From Pisolithus tinctorius (taxonomy: Eukaryota > Basidiomycota > Agaricomycetes > Boletales > Pisolithaceae), in NCBI GenBank assembly GCA_024663395.1, contig JANFAH010000033.1, positions 646,530-710,529 on the forward strand: a stretch of DNA of 64,000 nt, written 5' to 3'. Shown here piece after piece: positions 35,935-46,820 of the stretch (its first letter is position 1; each line of letters begins with the position of its first letter). The notes below the pieces were generated by a model. It saw only the letters and a program-made list of their open reading frames with translations. It did not search any database and was not told where the DNA came from. A program made the position numbers and the translations under genes.

Positions 35935-38247
35935 TTGTTCGATGCGCTAGCGGATCGACGAGCACGAATACCACCACGGGTCGCAATGACAGCGGGACTA
36001 AGGCGAACGCAATCGAGAAAGCTTAACAAGAGCAGAGGCGACGAGCGCGGGAACTCGCCAGGCGAGGGTAGTAATAGTCATCACAGTCGTAATGGCGTGG
36101 TGCAGAGTGTCGTGATCGATATCACAGTCGCACATCCTGTCATTCCTCCACGGACTTCCTCCTTAGCGTGGCACGACACTGAGTCAAAGGGTAGCAGTAT
36201 GGCGAGTTCCACTAGTGCTGCTGCTATGGACGGGGACGCCATGCCACCGCCGAATGGCCACCATGACCATGAGGTTGGTGCAGGCCCGCCACTACCACCA
36301 CTACCACCACCACTTCCGCAGACACCCCGCGTATGGGATGTTGCGACGACCGAGGATACTACTGCAGATTTGGGTTCTACCTCTAACTACTCCATAACAA
36401 TTCCCATGGAAAACACGTTCTTCACAAGTGAAAACCTCATCCCTAAGTTTCCCGATACGGATGCTCTGCAACCTGCAGCACCACCAAGGAAGGTGACGCC
36501 ACCACCAGCACCCCTCCCACTTGTGGTTACGAGTCGCCCGTCCTCTGGTTCCTCTCAGGTCTCGCTCGCTCCGTCGCACTTGTCTGCTAGGTCGTTGGCA
36601 GCCGGCCCGTCTTCCTTGGCGACGTCGTGGGCGTCCAAGGGAAACGTCGGCAATGATTGTCAAGCCGAAGGTGAGGTAGGGTTAGAGTTGGAAATGAATG
36701 CAGAAGAGGGGAATATGGTCAGAAGCAGTGAGGTGATCGATTTAGTTGGAGAAGAGGGTGAAGAGGAACAGGAACGTGCTCAGGAGTTGAGGCAGCCACG
36801 GGAGGAGGCGTTAATACCGCATACCGCATTACCCACGCCGAGGGCGCCAGGGTCAAGAACTGGGGGAGAATCGGGCAAAGGAGGGGCAGTGCTGGAAGGG
36901 GGTGATCACGTTGCGCCTCCAAATGATACTGTGGGAGAAGCGGATATCGTGGACGCACTGTGGCACCCCCTCTCGAGCGATCCACTTTCGGATGAGAGGG
37001 ATCACAGCTTCGATCCTGATGGCGATCAGATAAACAGCCCACCTGTCAGGGAGGTAGAAACGCGCCGGAGAAGCGTTCAGTTCTCGGAAAGCTGTTCCTC
37101 TGAAACAGACGAGAAGAAAAGGCCCGCGGAGTGCCATAGGGCCTCACTCAAACTTTCTGCATCGGAGAAGCTGGAGCAGCTGAAACTCAAGTTGAGGTCA
37201 TCAGAGCCGTGGGATCTTGGGCTTCCGCCGGAAGATAGTAATTCAAGGGGTTTGGGTGGTGGTGTGGCATTCAGGGTTGGAGATGGGGACAGAGACCAAG
37301 AGGGTAATGAGCACCCGAGTTCGGACTATTATTCAACACTGAATTCGAAGAACTTCGCTGTGATGCAAAAGAGGTACGCGGTTGCCTTTTTGTGTTTTAT
37401 ACCAGAAATTCCATTCCTGCTCTTCTTTGTCCCACGTTTTGCTCATCTCTACTCGCCCTTCTTGCCGCTTTCTCTTCGTTCTCCTGCCATGCACCTGTGC
37501 TGATCTATTGCATGACTCACGTTATCCCCCAATGCAGCCGCCAGCGTCCTCTGGTTCCACATTCTTCATACTATTTCGGACCTCCCCCTCCTGACTCCGC
37601 TTATGGAACAGCGCCAGTAGGCCACATCGGAGTGCATCACCCGCGTGAGATTGTGAGAATCGAGCGGGACTACACCGGCGGAGAAGTGGTACAGTTCATG
37701 CCCGTGTTTCCATTGGAGTTGGAGGGTCGGGTGAGTGTTTCTCGTGCAGTTGGCTCTCGGCTGCATTCACGATGGTGCGACGGTCTTTTGTGCAGATAAC
37801 CGCGACCCAGTTTCTCGAGACCATCAACAACATCAACGAGATCTTAATATCGGCTTACAGCCTTCGACATTCATTCGTATACAACGTTATGGCGGTCGCT
37901 ACACTCCAGCTGTCGACGCTGGTTGTGACGTCCCATTATACCAAGGTGCGCATTGCGCGGGTTTATGGTTATGGCGTGACAAAGCTTTAAATAATGCCTA
38001 CGTTTTCCTCTTCCTTTCTTTGGGAAACACAGGAGATGCGAAGGCTGGAGAGAAAGATCGATGAATTAAACACACAACTTTATAATCCGGCTGGCCTCAA
38101 TATATTATGGCCCCGGAAAGTAGCCTTTCTCTTCGTAAGTCTCCTCACGTGTTCTTGAAATGGCTTGTGATTGACCATCTGCTATCTTCTGGGAAGCTTG
38201 AAATTGAATACTATGTAAGTCCTTACGCCCTGTTTGACACAATCTAG
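35935..38247 (+). CDS. ERF4: Erf4/Golgin-A7-type subunit of Ras palmitoyltransferase
   Basis: Stabilising partner of the DHHC enzyme Erf2, which palmitoylates Ras at the ER/Golgi. A long disordered N-terminal half (35935-37370) has a polyproline run (about 36285-36320) and acidic stretches. The conserved Erf4 domain follows over several exons: EIVRIERDYTGGEVVQFMP with LELEGR (about 37650-37730), ITATQFLETINNINEILI (about 37797-37850), then EMRRLERKIDELNTQLYNP and LNILWPRKVAFLFLEIEYY (about 38035-38215). Two start codons are possible (35935 and 35986). The 3' end is ambiguous: reading through gives a stop at 38245-38247, whereas splicing at GTAAGT after Tyr-Tyr (acceptor at 38247) adds 36 mostly hydrophobic residues, ending at 38358. 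Confidence 0.88.
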
Positions 38248-38358
38248 ACGTTTACGGCGATCGGCGTAATAGTGATCAGATGTGTCGGCTTTGGAATTGC
38301 ATATACGTCGTGCGGGCTGTGGAGCCCATGCCTCCCTTCCCTCTACTCTCATTTTTAG

Positions 38359-40775
38359 TACATACCATGGAGCCTCTCTCTTGCCATTCCCTCCTTATCT
38401 CAACCAATCAATTCCCAATTGTATATGTCACCGGTTATGACACCTGGATCTCTCTCTCCACCTAGTTGCCATTTTCCTCCGTTATCATCGTTGTGTTGGT
38501 GGCATATCATTTTGCACTTCGCCGGCGGCCCCGCTATATTCATTGCCAGCATTTACTTCCGTCAGGTTCGCCTTCTCTTGGCTGGCCTACCATTCTTCGA
38601 AGGGATATTGTTTATTCGGGGTAATTTATTTAATGGTAACATTTTCACATCCACACTCTGTATGTGCTTTGTCCGACTCTGAGGGTGGTTTCAATGGAAA
38701 CGGTCACAGGTTCGGAAAATGGCATGCGCTGTTATTTCATGCGATCACTGTCAGGGTAACTATGTTACATAGCGGGGGTTCATCTGATCGGTAGACGGTT
38801 ACATGGAATCCCTCACCCAAAGAATAGATTGCGGCGTCTTGTTACAGAATCTTTGCCTAAACCAAATACCTCGTGGCAGCCGGTCTGACTTCTTGCAGTA
38901 AAGCCACTTTCATATCTTCCTGGTACTAGCGCAGTTCAGGTTGTATGATGAAGGGAACACCTTCTAATGACTCCGACCCTAGCCCCGTTGCACACCTGCA
39001 AGATAGTCCAGAAGGCATTAAATATTGAAGGCGTCCATTTGTTCGGGCACCCGACACGTTACTCAGTGGACATGGTTTTCAGGGCCCTCACGGCGTACAG
39101 GGTTATTACCTTATCCTTCAGCAGAACGAAACATCGTGAGTTGTGCGCAGAACAAATTATGTGCTCCCACAGGCGGTACTTGATTCTCTTGGTCGCCGGA
39201 AGCCGGTGAGATGCTAGGCATGCAAGTAACTCAATCAGCTTTCCATTAAATAATGAAACGTTGGACAAACAGGATAAATACATTTGCTTCCGACCAGCAC
39301 CCTTGGGGCCACTCCACAGAGGGCAGCAACCCAAAACAGATGAACCGGGTTTCAAGTTTATGGTTATGGTCTGGAAGAGGAAACTATACACCATGCCCCT
39401 GGAAGGCCCTTCCTAGGGCCTTCTGCGCCTATTATATCGGGTGCGACAGTCGGACGAATATGCTGCGATGGTGAAGAACTTCACCTAGCTTCTCAGGAAA
39501 CGTAAACAATTAGTCCAACAGTGAAAGTCCAAAGAAGGTATGTCGACCCTGCGCACTGGGCCACCATCTGATAGCACTGTTCAAAGAGGGGCCGGAGCCG
39601 TTTGTCCGCTGTAAAAGGATATGGGCAACTCGGCACGATCGGCCGGAACGTTAACATCATATCCAGGTCGCTCTGAATAGTTCACCATCGGGCTTGTTCA
39701 CAAAAGGCTGACTCAAGATCCCAGTAAGAACTCGGCGGCAGTGATTAGTTGGTTCTGGGAAGCAGGGCTTAATTTTAGGTGTCAGTGGGGATGTCATTCT
39801 GCAAGAAATGGTTGTCATCGATCGAAATAGAGTACTACAAGAACGTACGTGTACTGTGCATGATTATCCAGTCTGCGTTTCCAAATAATGTCAAAATATT
39901 GGCGCGTAAAGGATATCCACGAGGAGACGCTCGATCGGAAATCTAAAGTATTCAGTTGGCATTAAGTGCGTGGTTCATCCGGGAGTACTTCCAAGATACT
40001 ACGCCGTAGTACTCTTCCAGAAGGTTTCGAAAAGCTCTGTTCACCCGTTATTGCGGGACAGATGACATCAAAAGAACCAAAGCATTGCGCAATTCTCTAG
40101 CGATGACCCGATTAATATTGCGGCGCTGAAAGGCCAAAGCCGTCAGTGATGCGTCGTCGCGGAGGCGTATTGTGGAGTCGTAAGGTTCGCACAAGAAGAC
40201 CGGTGAACTTTTTTTTTTTTTCACGGGCCTCGCCGGTCTAGTCCACCTGTCGTATGTACATATAGAGCAGGTCAAGCTTCTTTGCGCGAGAACTAAATGG
40301 GATTTAGTAGCGAAACCAGACGGAGGATATTTCTGATTTTGAAACATTATCGTCCCGGCATCTCAAGGTATTCCCTGATCATGGGCAGTGTGGTCGTCAT
40401 AATGAGAGCAAATAAATTACCTACTCATGCCGCTGTGCCTGGGATCTGAGTAAGAACACATGGCACGAAGACTGTTCGATGCCCGAGGACACCACATTCG
40501 ACCTTCGCAAGCTTTGTCCGTTGATAGAACCGATTGCGGCAGGCCGAGCTCTGAACATAGTAATTTGGAAGTGGGGCCGTGGCTATCGCATTCAGAGTCT
40601 TCGCCTTCGAAAAGGCAGCCAACCGACGATACTCAACGGCGGATCGAAGTGCTTGCGGGCGATTTCCAACCGTGTCTTTGGGCCGCATGCGACTTGAAAG
40701 CATGATTGTTGCAGAACGTGTTTGTTGTTCCGGTTGCAAGATAGGTACATGAGTAAAATGACCACTGTGGCAACG
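38359..40775. other. Gene-poor region between ERF4 and HIS6
   Basis: About 2.4 kb. The leftmost few hundred bases are T-rich and are probably the ERF4 3' flank. Beyond that only short frames occur, none with a motif or splice structure. A T-run lies near 40210-40220. If HIS6 uses its alternative last exon, its coding end would move left to about 40633. Confidence 0.4.
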
Positions 40776-42116
40776 TTACCCGACAGCGTCAACCGCAAGC
40801 CTCCCGCGGACCCGAGACACCTTCACTAGGTCTTCGAAATTGACCAGTGTTCCTCCGAAGATATCGAGAGAACTGAATTACATTGGTAGTCACTTTCCAG
40901 TAACTCCGCAGTGAAAAAAAAAAGGCACAAACCTGCCGTATGTCAAGTCCACCTTTCCGCCAGAAAGTCTGTCAACTAGCGCAAGATCATCTATGTCTAA
41001 AAGTGGTGTTAATATCGAGAACACATGTACAGGTCGGAAATCCCAACGTTTCGCTCCTCCGGCATAGGTAGTTGGTATTGTTACCCATTCACCCAGTCCT
41101 GCAAAAAAAAATCGATTCGGGCGTTTCTCGGATCGCGTAAACAGAGTGCGTACTTCTCACGAGATCTTCGTCAATACCTTGACACAGGCCTTCCACGTCA
41201 GCAGCGTGGATCAAGAACTCACTGACCATTTCCGAGTCAGAAACAAGCCAGACAAGCACGATGTACTTGCCTACAATACTGGGATAGTAGATCGAGAGAC
41301 TCTGAATAATCACTTTCTTTAGCACGGAAAGGACAAAAAATTCCGAGATCTAGATTTGAACCTTTGCACACCTCCATGTCTGTGATATCTTGCCATTTAT
41401 TCATGGCCACTAGCCACTTGTCTCCTCGACGGCGGCAACTAACAAGTCGGCTTGCAGTAGCTTGAGAGTACGGTAAGAAACACTGGCATACCTGACGTCG
41501 ACTACTAGTCTGTCCTTGTCGATGGTATGAGATATGGCCTGCAGTCGCTCCAGGGAAAATTTGCCAGCTGGAAATAGGTACGACGTTACGATCACCTGAG
41601 ACAAGCAAGAGTACAGTAAAATGACAATCGACTTGACTCCTGAGAATCGGGCCAGTCACCTTGCTAGCACCATTGTCTAACCATTCCTGTGCATTGGCAT
41701 CAGTGACGCCGCCCCCGATCTGCAGGCCGCCTAGGAAAGGGGCAAATTAATAACAATGAGGATTCTGTCAACAGATATGAATGAGCAAGATGCGAGATTT
41801 CATGCCTGGCCAAGCGGCTAAAGCTTCTCTTGCTGCATCGTCATTTTTGGGACCCAGCTTGATAATATGCCCGCCACGAAGGTCGTGGCGTTTATAGAGA
41901 CGTGCAAAGTCACCTGGGGATTGACTGCGATGATTGATTATGAATCTGGAGACGAAGGTGAATACCAGAGTGGGGTAGGCCTTACGATGCTACGAAATTA
42001 GTTTTCAATGCTTCTGGATTGCTGTCCGACAGTGTGCCCCCGACAATCTGCTTCACTTGACCATCGTGTAAATCGATGCACGGCCGGAAAATACTGCGGC
42101 GGTCGCAAGTCGACAT
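40776..42116 (-). CDS. HIS6: ProFAR isomerase, histidine biosynthesis
   Basis: TIM-barrel enzyme of step four of histidine synthesis, isomerising ProFAR to PRFAR in the cytosol. The ATG at 42114-42116 opens [20 protein letters not shown] with the first catalytic Asp, then [17 protein letters not shown]. Later exons give [18 protein letters not shown] (about 41880-41830), [16 protein letters not shown] (about 41725-41680), [38 protein letters not shown] (about 41225-41165), [11 protein letters not shown] (about 41085) and [18 protein letters not shown] (about 40990-40935). The final exon reads [16 protein letters not shown]. The end is uncertain: reading on reaches TAA at 40776-40778, while splicing after Val-Lys to an acceptor near 40770 restores a conserved Trp and ends at 40633. 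About seven introns. Confidence 0.92.
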
Positions 42117-42692
42117 TCTACACTGTATGGGGCCGGGTGACAAACTAATGATGATCGATCTGAAAATGGCACATTAAGCTAGCCATAATATCCATCGGTG
42201 CGAATCTACACATCTTGGTCTGCACGGGCAAGGGGAGAAATGTATTTAGTTGAGACCGAATGCCACACACAAGTGAGTACCCCGACAGACGGAATATGTT
42301 TATCTAGGGCGACCGACGGCTCATAGACGACCGTATACGTATGCAATATGTAGAGTATAGCAACCTTGGAAAAATGACTTATCCACAAGACAACAATAAT
42401 ACACGTACAGATGTGCGAACAAGAAAGAGAAAAAAGAAACGTGATAACACCATGCACATCTCACCCGAGCGCGTAAACATGTAGACGGATAATCACGCGA
42501 AGCTGCGAAAGAGGTAGGTAGCACATGAAACAAGGCGTCGCATCTACTCCGAGTCAAGTCCGACCTTGATCCCGTGAGTTCGACAGCACAGTCCTGTCGA
42601 TATAATGCACGTCCAAGGCGTCTGACTGTGGGTCCTTCTATCGATCCAGCACATTCTAAGACTCCTGCTTCTGTGCCGTTCCCGAGGAATTG
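42117..42692. other. Spacer between HIS6 start and YAP1 stop
   Basis: About 580 bp separating two genes on the same strand. It should contain the YAP1 3' UTR (right part) and the HIS6 promoter (left part, next to 42116). No gene and no clear control motif were recognised. Confidence 0.35.
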
Positions 42693-45069
42693 TCATAGCT
42701 GTCCCTGTAATTGCAACTGTATATGTTGTAGGTGCTGCTGCTCTTGCTGAGCGTGCGGCTGCGGATTTGGCATACAATGTGGACTGTTCATCTTAAACTT
42801 CTCAATGATGTGACGTACGCCCTCCGGTTCCAACACAACTTTTGTCCCATCGCACCGCGCTTTCTTGGAGAACTCGGTACACAGTTGGTTGACATCCGCA
42901 TCCTGCATGCATTATATTAGTGAAAATTCTTTGCTTAGCATGGCAAGAGGAGATGGAAGGGGTGCAAAAGAAATAAAGCGAAATGAAGCGAAATAACAAA
43001 AAGAAATCAATGCCAACCTTGAAGCATGGGCTGGAAGTGATGCTTCGCCAAGCCTGTAGCACCTCGACGTTATCCGGACTTTCCTCCGTCCTCGGGAAAC
43101 GCGAGCCCCGACACGAGATAATGTCGCCCTGAGTGACGTCGCTCGCTTTGCGGAGTAGTCTCGATTCCTCGCCTCTGCTTTCCGACTCCGGGGTTAGACC
43201 GATCGTCGAACACCCCACCGAAGGGCTGGTAAACGGTGACTCTCCGCATGCTGCAATGTGTTTTGCTACGTCTTCCCTCGTAATTCGTTTCTTTAGGCCG
43301 CTGTTACTTTCGCCTGCTGTTACATTACTACCATCAGTGCCGTGCCTAGATCCAGATACGGACGTAAGTGGGGAAGATGATGCTGTGTTATTTCGCAATG
43401 ACGGGCTCGAGTTTGATCGTTGTATATCCGGTGACGACGCAGGTGATGTAGATGAAGAGGGCACGTTGGGCTGGGGACCAACATTCGCGTTTGCACCACC
43501 GATCCTGGCGGAACCCGCATTACCGTTTGCATGAGATACTGGACTGTTGCTCGGAGGTAGAAGTGAATCGTCCATGAATGTAGTCCCGAATTCCATAGGC
43601 CCCCCACTATCTTGCCCGCTCCTGTTCCCCTGCGGCGCCCCATTCAGGAACATGCCGCCCGAAAAGAGTTCATCTAGTCCATTGTTAGATGGGGCAAAGT
43701 GTTGGTTAAAATTCGCCGGCGTGAGCGTTTGACCGGTTGACGGTGGCCATGTCTGATTCGAGGATGGTAGAGGACCAAATCTACCGAATCCAAATGCATC
43801 GAACGCATTTCCTCCGTTCGTTCCGTTCATGCTCACCGGACTGGTTGTTACCGCGGTCGTGGTCGAAGGCGTCTCAGGGGTGTCCGCAAATGTCATGAGC
43901 CAGGGGCTACTCGCAATGGTGCGATATTGGTTCGGAGGCGGGAGGGCATACTGACCGAATGGCGAACTTGAATAGTCCGGTGGCTGTTGCTCCATGGTGA
44001 CGTCCCCAACAGGAGGCTCATCAAGCATGCTCAACATGCCCGGATCGAAAGTCGTCAATGTCCCCCAGTCGATATCCCCGCCTAGAGAAGATGGCTCTGG
44101 TGCACCGAAAAAGCTGAATGGAGATGACGACGGAGGATGCATATTTGAATTGGGGGTGGTGGAAGGGGCTTGGGTGACGGATGCGGACGGAGGTGCGGAC
44201 TTTGGCACAGAAAAGGTAAATTGAGCTTGCCTGAGAGCTATATTTTCCTGCTGCAAACGGGAGAGGAGATCTCGTAGATTGTTGTTTTCAGTTTGAGCCT
44301 CTTCATTTTTTGCTTCGAGTGCTGCGACTTGGTCTTCCAGCTATGGATGTCATATGCGATAAAGAAAATATGGTGGTTGAGGGACTCAGCCCTAGTGATG
44401 GGACGGGGAACACTTACGTCTTTGACATGTTTTTCTTTACGTTCACGGAATGCTCTTTGTGCGGCACGATTTTGTTCTTTGCGTTTAAGTAACCGCGATT
44501 CATCCTGCTGAGCGAGGTAGGCAGAGCAGCGCCAAATCTCTTGACAGAGCCTCACCTGAGAGTTTCCTGTCGACTTTCGCTTGGAGGATTGCCCCTTTTT
44601 GGTCCCGGACTCGTCCACTATTAGAGGGAGGCATGCCAATGAGAGGGATTGTGATCAACAAGACGATGACGTGACACTGACCAGCAAGCTTATTCTTTGG
44701 GTTATGTTCCTCATCAAGATCGTCATCAGAGGCTTTGCGTTTGAGTGCCGGTGTTTCGTCACCTTGTGCGTGATTGTTGCCTTGGCGAGGGTATGAAGAG
44801 TGCGACTGACGCCTTGAGACCGAGTCTACGTTATTGGCGGATGGGCTCGGGCTGCTATCGTCCGTGGATGGAGTGACGCCAGATAAAGAGAGCTTTGTGA
44901 TCGATACGGGGTCTGCGCTTCCGTCCTTGTTACTGTCTGAGGGAGTGTCTGCTCCATGCGATATGGGTTGGAACTGTTTCTGGAGAAGAGCCAGGAGTTC
45001 ATCTTCTGGCAGTTGTGAGAACTGGGATGGGGCCGATGCCAGGTTCCACAAGTTTGTGTAGTCAGACAT
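42693..45069 (-). CDS. YAP1: Yap1/Pap1-type redox-sensing bZIP transcription factor
   Basis: AP-1-like factor of the oxidative-stress and drug response; in yeasts oxidation hides a Crm1 export signal and traps it in the nucleus. The ATG at 45069 opens an acidic Ser-rich leader (about 130 residues). The bZIP basic region reads RLLKRKEQNRAAQRAFRERK (about 44505-44445), with the fungal Yap signature QNRAAQRAF. The leucine zipper continues through LEDQVAALEAKNEEAQTENN and LRDLLSRLQQENIALR. A long Ser/Pro/Asn-rich PAP1 region follows. Cysteines sit in two groups: HIAACGESP with GCSTIGL (about 43260-43205), and a C-terminal domain with ISCRG, SPCFK, QLCTEF and ARCDG (about 43110-42850). The last exon ends in a Gln/His-rich tail at 42693. 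Five or six introns. Neighbour HIS6 is unrelated. Confidence 0.93.
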
Positions 45070-46820
45070 GGTCTGTGCGCAACACGGTGTGCTGGCTGGT
45101 CAATGTCCAAAACGACGAGCCTGTGCGATGACGACGAATAAGTGCAGTGAACAGTCGCCCGCTCAGGAGAAGCCCAGCCACATCGGTCCGGGAAAAAAAC
45201 CTATTTAATTATTTTCCTCGCTCATACATAACCCCCTCTTATCGATAAATTCTAATTTCTTGCCGCATTGACGTAGGTGGCCGGCAAAAGGCTGGCCAGG
45301 GTTAGCCATGCCCATATCGGGCTTATATTGGTCTGTCTTTGCATTGAAGACCTCCCGGCGACTTCTCTAATTGCCGCGATCAAAGTCATTATATCGGCAT
45401 CGTCCGCGGCCAGCAAGTGACTCGACTCCCGCAGGCCGCAGCCCACAGACGCCCTCAATACTAGTTAGTTCCGACGGTCCTGAACACTTGTTGTAGGAGG
45501 ATGACACCTCAGATGGTGATTGCAGCAGTCCACTGGCTTCTCGAAGGGTGTAATATCATGCCACAAAGGAGCCGTTGCCCAGGGATCAGCATCGGTAGCA
45601 AACAACGGCCGACACCGGTGGGTCTCGGCAATCAACCCATCACTCCGTCACGGGGACTCGCTCATCGTCCACTTCAAATGCATTCACCAGTCTATCAACG
45701 CGTGCTTAGAAGCTTCTTGTTTCACCACCTTGCTGGCATGTGGATCGGCAGCACAACTCTACCGACGGGCTTCAAAAATCTTAGATGACCAGATGCTTTA
45801 GATGTGATCACGGTCGACTCACTGTTACAAGACTCATTCAATCTCGCCCGACGGAGCATGCACAGCCTTCCCACATACGTTTGAATTGGATTCATTTGCG
45901 AGAATGGCATGACAGGTTTTCTGATTTCGCACCAGGAACACCGCCATAACCCCACAGCTTTCGATTGTCCAAAGCACATCCACCTCGGACCACTTTCTGA
46001 AACCAGACGAATGACGTCTACTCACAAACACTTGTTATGCTGCGAATGCATTGCGCATGTAACATGGCAAGTCTATCAGTCTTCAAATTGCATGCACTGT
46101 TTATGAAATGTCAAGCTGGGCAACAATCGTTGGGACTGAGGTGCGACCTCACAGACGTGTGCACATTGTGAATCAAAAACGGGTCGGCTCCCTTCAACTC
46201 CTCGGTCAACCGGTCACGCACGGCGAACCTGAGAAGGATCTTAATTTTGGCTTAGTTCCCAGGCTCATTTCAACACACGTGTGGATTGTGCCCTTGATGT
46301 GACGTCATAGAACTTAACTGCGCTCTCCCTTCCTTGCAGGCTCTCCCCGCCGACGGGTTATCTTTGTGCAGCAGTTGATTAGTTTCCATAGTAAGTTATA
46401 GTAGCCTGCCACCGTCAGCGCACCTGCGAGCAGATGTTCCTGGGTTTGAATTAGGTTTTATGTAAATCGGAGCCTGCCCCCTGGGGTTGCAGCTACCGCT
46501 CCCAGTGGTGAACAACGCACGGGGTTGGTGCCTGTAAGCGGTGTCGAGTTATGGGTCTATACAATATATATACATGTGTTCTCTTGGGACCATCGTGGTT
46601 GCGGGTATCCACGTTTAGTATGGCATTGGCTCGTTTGTATGCTTCAAGAACTTACATGCCTGCGTCTACGCCAGCAAACCAGTAACTTACCTGTTTGCTT
46701 GCATAGATACGCGTGAGTCCAACGAGTTCACGATGTAGTACAGCAGTGGTGCATTGTTTAAGATTAATCCATTGGAATCGTCGCTAAAACAACGAAGGTT
46801 CACCGGCAAGATCGCCTTGA
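45070..46820. other. Gene-poor region upstream of YAP1
   Basis: About 1.75 kb without a supportable gene. The 200 bases next to 45069 include AT-rich and pyrimidine tracts (45195-45260) that suit a promoter. A perfect CRE palindrome TGACGTCA lies at 46300-46307. Frames such as 45520-45801 (+) have no domain. Confidence 0.4.
46300..46307. promoter_or_regulatory. CRE-type palindrome TGACGTCA
   Basis: A consensus ATF/CREB bZIP site, about 1.2 kb upstream of the YAP1 start codon and 0.5 kb beyond the ABC-transporter stop. One 8-bp match is expected by chance in about 65 kb, so function is doubtful. Confidence 0.25.

Noticed and set aside
35715..36029. 104-codon minus-strand ORF upstream of ERF4
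   Set aside because: Overlaps the start of ERF4 and has no recognisable domain or partner exons.
46300..46307. CRE palindrome as evidence of YAP1 autoregulation
   Set aside because: A single 8-bp site 1.2 kb away is close to chance expectation; kept only as a low-confidence site.
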